Source: UBA6120 sp035361955
Lineage (GTDB): Bacteria; Bacillota_I; Bacilli_A; RFN20; CAG-826
Direction: 5' to 3'
Length of the DNA: 64,000 nt
Assembly (NCBI GenBank): GCA_035361955.1
Contig: DAOSDC010000001.1
Location: 79,473-143,472, forward strand
Numbering within the stretch: the stretch's first letter is position 1; each line of letters opens with the position of its first letter. Made by a program: the position numbers and the translations under genes. The notes under the pieces are model-generated. The model saw nothing but the letters and a program-made list of their open reading frames with translations. It searched no databases and was not told the origin of the DNA. Shown here piece by piece: positions 59,655 to 64,000 of the stretch.

Positions 59655-61430
59655 ATGAAGAAGTATTTAAAAATCATGTGGGATATTACCAAAGGACATC
59701 GCGGCGCGTACCTTTTTTCGTTCGTGTTGCAGTTTTTTGCGATTACCTTCATGCTGTTGGCGACGTTCATGACCAAAGTGCTCGTCGACACGATTCAAGG
59801 CGATGCCCCGACAGGACCAATTGATACCTTTTTAACAAACTTATTTGGCGGTCAAGCATATTTGGCGGACCGGTTATGGATCTTTTCGGTTATCATTTTG
59901 GGCCTGGGCACTTCGCGAGCATTAATTTTCTGGGCACGCATGTATTACCGCGGCCTCGTCGAATCCAATATCGGTCGCGAAATGCAACTAAAATTGTTTT
60001 CACATATCGAACGTTTGCCCTATCCCGCTCTTAAAAAAGCTAAAAGTGGTGATTACATCCAAACATGCACGAGAGATGAAGAAACGGTTCGTTCATTCGT
60101 GACGCGACAACTATTCGGTGTCACCTATACCGTCATTATCCTGATTGAATCTTTTTTTATTCTGTGGACACTGTCCTGGGAAATCGCCCTGATTACGATT
60201 TCGATACTACCAGTCATGTTCATTTATTCGTTCGTGTTAATTAAACGAGTCAGAAAACTATATCGGGCGACGGAAGATAGCGATGGACTAGTCAGCGCGA
60301 AAATCGAAGAAACGTTGTCGGGCATTCGTCTTGTTAAAGCATATAATAACGAGAATTACGAAATTAAAGAATTTGACGATCATTTACAAGATTATCGCCG
60401 CAAATTTATCAAATGGCGGAAGTTATCAAGTTTCTTCTTCGCAAGTAGCGATGTGTTCGTGTTTGGACAAATCGTGTTGACGACGCTGTTTGGATTATAT
60501 TTAGCGCTTAACGATCAAATCTCGATTGGAACGCTCGTTGTTGCCTTTTCATTTGTGACCATGGTCGTGTGGCCCGTCCGTGACGTAGCGATGACGTTAT
60601 CAAATCTGGCCCGCGCCATCGCGGCGATGGACCGCATCAACGTGATATTGCATCAACCACTCGAAGATATTGAAAATGGACTGCGACCCGATATCAAAGG
60701 GACGATTGAAATATCCGACATGTCGTTTCAATACGATGATGGCGACGAGACGATTTTGAAAAACATTACCTTATCGATCAAAGCTGGCGAAACGATTGCC
60801 ATCATGGGTAAAACTGGCAGTGGCAAATCGACATTAAGTCACCTATTGACGCGTTTATACGATTACACGTCCGGTTCCATAAAAATAGATGGTTATGAAC
60901 TAAAAGACATATCCAAAGAACACATCCGCCAAAAGATTGCCACGGTATTGCAAGAACCATTCCTGTTTTCAAAGACGATTATCAACAATCTAAAGATTGC
61001 CAACCGCAAGGCGAGCATGGAAGACATTTTCCGGGCCGCGCAAATCGCCGACATTCATCAAAACATCTTATCTTTTAAAGAGGGCTATGAGACAAAAGTT
61101 GGAGAAAAAGGCGTGACGCTTTCTGGTGGTCAAAAACAACGATTGGCAATTGCGAGGACGATTATCAACCGGGCACCGATTCTCGTCTTTGACGATAGTT
61201 TAAGCGCCGTCGACACCGAAACCGACATTCACATACGCTCAGCGCTCAAATCGCGACAAACCGATACGACGACACTGATTATCACCCACCGCGTCGCCAC
61301 GGCCAAAGATGCTGACCGCATCGTCGTCCTTGAGGATGGTCGCATTTCCCAACTAGGCACGCATGCCCAATTACTTAAACAAGATGGTTTGTATCGTCGC
61401 ATCTATGACATCCAAACCAGAATGGTATAA
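59655..61430 (+). CDS. Heterodimeric ABC exporter subunit A (degenerate ATP site)
   Basis: This 591-residue exporter half has six transmembrane helices (residues ~15-320) and an ABC ATPase. Walker A is GKTGSGKST (~385), the signature is VTLSGGQKQR (~490) and Walker B reads ILVFDDSLSAVD (~515), where the catalytic Glu is Asp. This pattern is typical of BmrC/LmrC-type subunits. Together with the next gene (2-nt gap) it should form a multidrug or lipid exporter. Its own Walker site binds but hydrolyses ATP poorly, while its intact signature serves the partner's site. Confidence 0.93.
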   Translation: MKKYLKIMWDITKGHRGAYLFSFVLQFFAITFMLLATFMTKVLVDTIQGDAPTGPIDTFLTNLFGGQAYLADRLWIFSVIILGLGTSRALIFWARMYYRGLVESNIGREMQLKLFSHIERLPYPALKKAKSGDYIQTCTRDEETVRSFVTRQLFGVTYTVIILIESFFILWTLSWEIALITISILPVMFIYSFVLIKRVRKLYRATEDSDGLVSAKIEETLSGIRLVKAYNNENYEIKEFDDHLQDYRRKFIKWRKLSSFFFASSDVFVFGQIVLTTLFGLYLALNDQISIGTLVVAFSFVTMVVWPVRDVAMTLSNLARAIAAMDRINVILHQPLEDIENGLRPDIKGTIEISDMSFQYDDGDETILKNITLSIKAGETIAIMGKTGSGKSTLSHLLTRLYDYTSGSIKIDGYELKDISKEHIRQKIATVLQEPFLFSKTIINNLKIANRKASMEDIFRAAQIADIHQNILSFKEGYETKVGEKGVTLSGGQKQRLAIARTIINRAPILVFDDSLSAVDTETDIHIRSALKSRQTDTTTLIITHRVATAKDADRIVVLEDGRISQLGTHAQLLKQDGLYRRIYDIQTRMV

Positions 61431-61432
61431 AT

Positions 61433-63355
61433 ATGGCTAGTTTCGCATTTGAAGAAGAACAAATAAAAACCAAGGTACACTTTGGTGTCTGGGGTAAAAT
61501 CATCGGTTACGCGCTGCGTCGCTGGTACTTTTTGCTGATTATCGCCTCGTTTATGATCTTAACGAGTTTCCACGACTCAAGTTTTGTGCCACTTTTAAAC
61601 AAAGCCGCAATTGACGCCGTCGGAAATTCTCTCGGTGTACCATACGACCAAGTTGTCATTGATGTCAAGTTAATATTCGGAATCAACTTCCAAACCGACT
61701 TTTGGGGTTATGGCTCGTTGCTTTTAGGTGGTATTTTGATTCGTTCAATCAGTATTTTCGTCACTTTCTTCGTAACTAACTACTTAGAAATGAGCATTTA
61801 CGTCAGCATGCGTCAAGACGCGTTTAAGCGCGTTCAAGAACTATCGTTCTCGTATTTTGACAAAACGTCGGCTGGATGGTTGATTGCTCGATTACAAAGC
61901 GACACTTCAAAAATCAGCGATATGATTTCGTGGGGCATCATCCGCGTCGTGTGGTTGGTATTTGATTTGGTGTTGACACTGTTTACGATGTTTGCCGTCT
62001 CTTGGCAAATGGCACTGATATTGCTCGCGGCCACGCCACTGATCATGATTATTGCTCCATACTTTGAAATCGTTTTGTTAAAACTTAGCCGCATTGCCCG
62101 TAACGCATTCAGTGGCTACGTTGCTTGGTTGGCGGAATCAATCGCCGGTACGAAAACGATTAAAACGTTAGCGATTGAAAATACCGTTTATAAGGAAGCC
62201 GACGATATTATCACCGACATTCGCAACAAAACATTCAAACGAATGAAATTTCAAGCTTTGTTCCATCCTTCCGTCGTCGTCGTCATGTCGATAACCACGG
62301 CCATCGTCATCTTTTTTGGGGGTCGATTCATGGAGCAAAACACGGCGATTAACGTCGCGACGTTTGCCCTATACATCGGTTTTGTCCGGGCAATTTTTAA
62401 TCCGCTACAAGAGTTCGCGGAACTATTCGGCGATATCGTAGCCACGCAATCATCGGTGGAAAAAATCGTTTCATTGATCGAAACAAAGCCGGCTATCGTC
62501 GATCGCCCCGAAGTCATTGCCAAGTATGGAACGCTTTTTAATGAATTGCGTGAAAACTATGAACCGATCGTTGGTGAAATTGAATTCAAACATGTAGATT
62601 TCTCATATCTTAAAGGTATTGAAATAATCCATGACATGAATCTCAAAATCAAGGCCGGTCAAAGTATTGCCATTGTCGGGGAAACCGGCAGTGGTAAATC
62701 GACGACAGTGAATCTATTGTGCCGTTTCTATGAACCGACTTCGGGTGAGTTATTGATTGACGGGGTCGACTATCGCGACCGTTCGGTCGCTTGGCTACGC
62801 TCCAATATCGGTTATGTCCAACAAACGCCATTCATCTTCTCGGGCACGATTCGCAAAAATATCGCTTATGGAAAACTCGACGCCACCGAGGAGCAAATTC
62901 AAACGGCGGCCAAACTCGTCGATGTCCATGATTTCATCATGTCGTTGCCTAAAGGCTATGATACCGAACTCGCCGATGGTGGATCCGAACTTTCGGTCGG
63001 TCAAAAGCAGTTGATTTCGTTTGCTCGTGCCATCGTCCGCAATCCGGCCATCATGATTTTGGATGAGGCGACTTCAAGCATCGATACCGAAACCGAAGTC
63101 GTGATTCAAAAAGCTATCAAAGACGTGCTTAAAGGGCGCACTTCGATTATCATCGCCCACCGCCTCTCGACCATCGTCGACTCCGACCGCATCTTGGTTA
63201 TGAGCGATGGCCGCATCATCGAAGATGGTACCCATGCCGAATTGATTAACGCCAAAGGTACATATCACAAACTTTATATGAACCAGTTTGCGGAACTTAA
63301 GGTTGAAGAACAAATCGAAACCTACGAAACGCAAATCGCCGGTATCGCTAAGTAG
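61433..63355 (+). CDS. Heterodimeric ABC exporter subunit B (canonical Walker B)
   Basis: This 640-residue partner has a ~30-residue longer N-terminus, six helices and an ATPase with GETGSGKST (~418), the altered signature ELSVGQKQL (LSVGQ for LSGGQ; ~522) and canonical IMILDEATSSID (~545) with the catalytic Glu. The complementary defects of the two subunits (Asp in A, altered signature in B) leave exactly one consensus site. No Shine-Dalgarno precedes ATG 61433; the 2-nt gap suggests coupling. Its terminator lies inside the end of the convergent gtrA-type gene. Confidence 0.93.
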   Translation: MASFAFEEEQIKTKVHFGVWGKIIGYALRRWYFLLIIASFMILTSFHDSSFVPLLNKAAIDAVGNSLGVPYDQVVIDVKLIFGINFQTDFWGYGSLLLGGILIRSISIFVTFFVTNYLEMSIYVSMRQDAFKRVQELSFSYFDKTSAGWLIARLQSDTSKISDMISWGIIRVVWLVFDLVLTLFTMFAVSWQMALILLAATPLIMIIAPYFEIVLLKLSRIARNAFSGYVAWLAESIAGTKTIKTLAIENTVYKEADDIITDIRNKTFKRMKFQALFHPSVVVVMSITTAIVIFFGGRFMEQNTAINVATFALYIGFVRAIFNPLQEFAELFGDIVATQSSVEKIVSLIETKPAIVDRPEVIAKYGTLFNELRENYEPIVGEIEFKHVDFSYLKGIEIIHDMNLKIKAGQSIAIVGETGSGKSTTVNLLCRFYEPTSGELLIDGVDYRDRSVAWLRSNIGYVQQTPFIFSGTIRKNIAYGKLDATEEQIQTAAKLVDVHDFIMSLPKGYDTELADGGSELSVGQKQLISFARAIVRNPAIMILDEATSSIDTETEVVIQKAIKDVLKGRTSIIIAHRLSTIVDSDRILVMSDGRIIEDGTHAELINAKGTYHKLYMNQFAELKVEEQIETYETQIAGIAK

Positions 63356-63368
63356 TTAAAATAAGTAT

Positions 63369-63896
63369 CTATTTAATCGAAGGCGGAACATCTTGTTCCG
63401 CTTTTTGTGTGGGCTTGACTAAAAACCGAATGATGAAAAACATGATTGGAATCGGAAGAATCGCCGCGAGGGCATAACTGACGTAAGGATTGACACCCAA
63501 TACGATTTCAAATAAGTAGATAAACCCTTGTTGCAAGATGAAATTTGGAATCGACGACAGCGGATAAATCGCCAACCGTTTGAAACTCCATTTCGTTCGA
63601 AACGCCCAAATGGCTTGCGTTGAATACGAAACGGGCAAAAGGCCAATAAACATGATCAGTCCGGGAATGTCGATTTGTAGATTCAAAAACCATAAAAACA
63701 CAAAATCCCATTTAGGGTTATAACCAATCAAATTGTCAAAAGTATACCGTAGGATATAAGTAACAATGATACCCAAAAGCGTATTGAATCCGCCGACGAC
63801 CACGAAGCGGATAAACGATTTTTCCCATAGCTTATAAATTAGTGTTTCCATCTTTCCGAAGAAACTGGATTCATTTTTAAAGAGACGTTTGTTCAT
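63369..63896 (-). CDS. GtrA-family membrane protein
   Basis: This 175-residue protein has four transmembrane helices (~30-50, ~70-92, ~100-120, ~135-158) with FIRFVVVGGFNTLLG at the first, as in GtrA proteins that help move polyprenyl-linked sugars across the membrane. ATG 63896 lies 7 nt after a TGC-extended TATAAT, so its transcript would be leaderless. METLIY at 63851 is an alternative start with GGAAAG directly before it, too close for a usual Shine-Dalgarno. No glycan cluster is adjacent. Confidence 0.82.
   Translation of the reverse strand: MNKRLFKNESSFFGKMETLIYKLWEKSFIRFVVVGGFNTLLGIIVTYILRYTFDNLIGYNPKWDFVFLWFLNLQIDIPGLIMFIGLLPVSYSTQAIWAFRTKWSFKRLAIYPLSSIPNFILQQGFIYLFEIVLGVNPYVSYALAAILPIPIMFFIIRFLVKPTQKAEQDVPPSIK
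63383..63405 (+). terminator. Terminator of the ABC exporter operon inside the gtrA-type coding end
   Basis: GCGGAACA/TGTTCCGC with loop TCT is followed by TTTTT on the + strand. On the other strand the same bases encode residues near the GtrA C-terminus. Confidence 0.85.
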
Positions 63897-63903
63897 GCGA
63901 AAA

Positions 63904-63912
63904 ATTATAGCA
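63904..63912 (-). promoter_or_regulatory. TGC-extended -10 promoter, leaderless gtrA-type gene
   Basis: On the - strand TGC precedes TATAAT (63904-63909); the usual start distance of 6-8 nt falls on ATG 63896. Confidence 0.65.
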
Positions 63913-63935
63913 TACATCGATGAAGATATTCGAAA

Positions 63936-63954
63936 AAGCCGGCATAACCGACTT
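63936..63954 (-). terminator. Terminator of an off-window gene
   Basis: AAGTCGG/CCGGCTT (one G-T) with a 5-nt loop is followed by TTTTT on the - strand. The remaining 46 nt to the window edge must hold the end of a minus-strand gene. All three frames meet a stop before the hairpin (for example TAG at 63974-63976), so the product cannot be read. Confidence 0.7.
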
Positions 63955-64000
63955 CGTTATCATTAGTTACGATCTAGTTAGCGTAATCGAGACGATTTCG

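Noticed and set aside
1..64000. Possible use of TGA as tryptophan (Mollicutes code)
   Set aside because: TGA ends many recognised proteins at the right length (NrnA, MutL, MiaB, SufC, ParA region) and Trp is TGG throughout.

Overview
The window reads as a chromosomal segment of a bacterium of the phylum Bacillota, class Bacilli or a close, possibly uncultured, relative. The evidence is gene content and order. The runs rny-ymdB-miaB-ricA(ymcA)-mutS-mutL-miaA, gpsB-rnpB, pgsA-cinA-recA, dnaD-nth beside recU, cmk-der-gpsA-hup, mnmG-rsmG-parA-parB, and a prsA-like gene next to hit and yhaM all have counterparts in Bacillus-type genomes. The RNase P RNA looks like the Bacillus form, and RpoE (delta), GpsB, RecU, DnaD and SufU are typical of the group. 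TGA is used as a stop and tryptophan is TGG, so this is not the Mycoplasma code. Base composition is moderate by eye. I see no insertion sequence, prophage, CRISPR array, tRNA or rRNA; this is mostly housekeeping sequence.

Layout. 1-2.2 kb (+): the end of a GH13 glucosidase, a DUF1295 membrane gene interrupted by an in-frame amber codon, and a NifU-type Fe-S scaffold. 2.2-7.1 kb (-): two tandem lipoprotein 5'-nucleotidases, an inositol-monophosphatase-family (CysQ-like) enzyme and NrnA, which together look like nucleotide and pAp turnover. 7.1-11.9 kb (-): ychF-ispF-argS-rpoE-fba, then cspA. 12-16.8 kb (-): two translationally coupled MacB-like ATPase-permease fusions. 16.8-28.8 kb (-): a ten-gene run joining RNA decay (rny, ymdB, ricA), tRNA modification (miaB, miaA, tcdA), mismatch repair (mutS, mutL) and one-carbon metabolism (fhs). 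28.9-31 kb (-): a DUF1700/DUF4097 pair and an unknown membrane protein. 31-34 kb (-): gpsB-rnpB-pgsA-cinA(C-terminal domain)-recA.

34-35.4 kb (+): a DEDD exonuclease and recU. 35.4-41.1 kb (-): nth and dnaD, a short CCA-type nucleotidyltransferase, HU, gpsA, der, cmk and a small tail-anchored protein. 41.2-42.3 kb: a ferredoxin (+), then ribU (-) under an FMN riboswitch. 42.3-51.2 kb (-): sufCDSUB running directly into mnmG-rsmG, then parA-parB. 51.4-55.1 kb (+): a PrsA-like lipoprotein, a second large lipoprotein and a HIT protein. 55.2-59.5 kb (-): yhaM, recX, a GT4 glycosyltransferase and an LPG-synthase-type membrane protein. 59.6-63.4 kb (+): a heterodimeric ABC exporter. 63.4-64 kb (-): a GtrA-family protein and the terminator of an off-window gene.

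The clearest non-routine signals are these. An amber codon interrupts the DUF1295 gene. TGC-extended -10 promoters recur with very short or absent leaders. The FMN riboswitch shows an explicit antiterminator pairing. A terminator stem contains the Shine-Dalgarno of the following ABC gene. rnpB is embedded in a coding operon. The ParB CTP motif is altered. Several proteins are unusually short (the CCA-type enzyme, SufD). No wholly new system is proven; the candidates are listed with tests.
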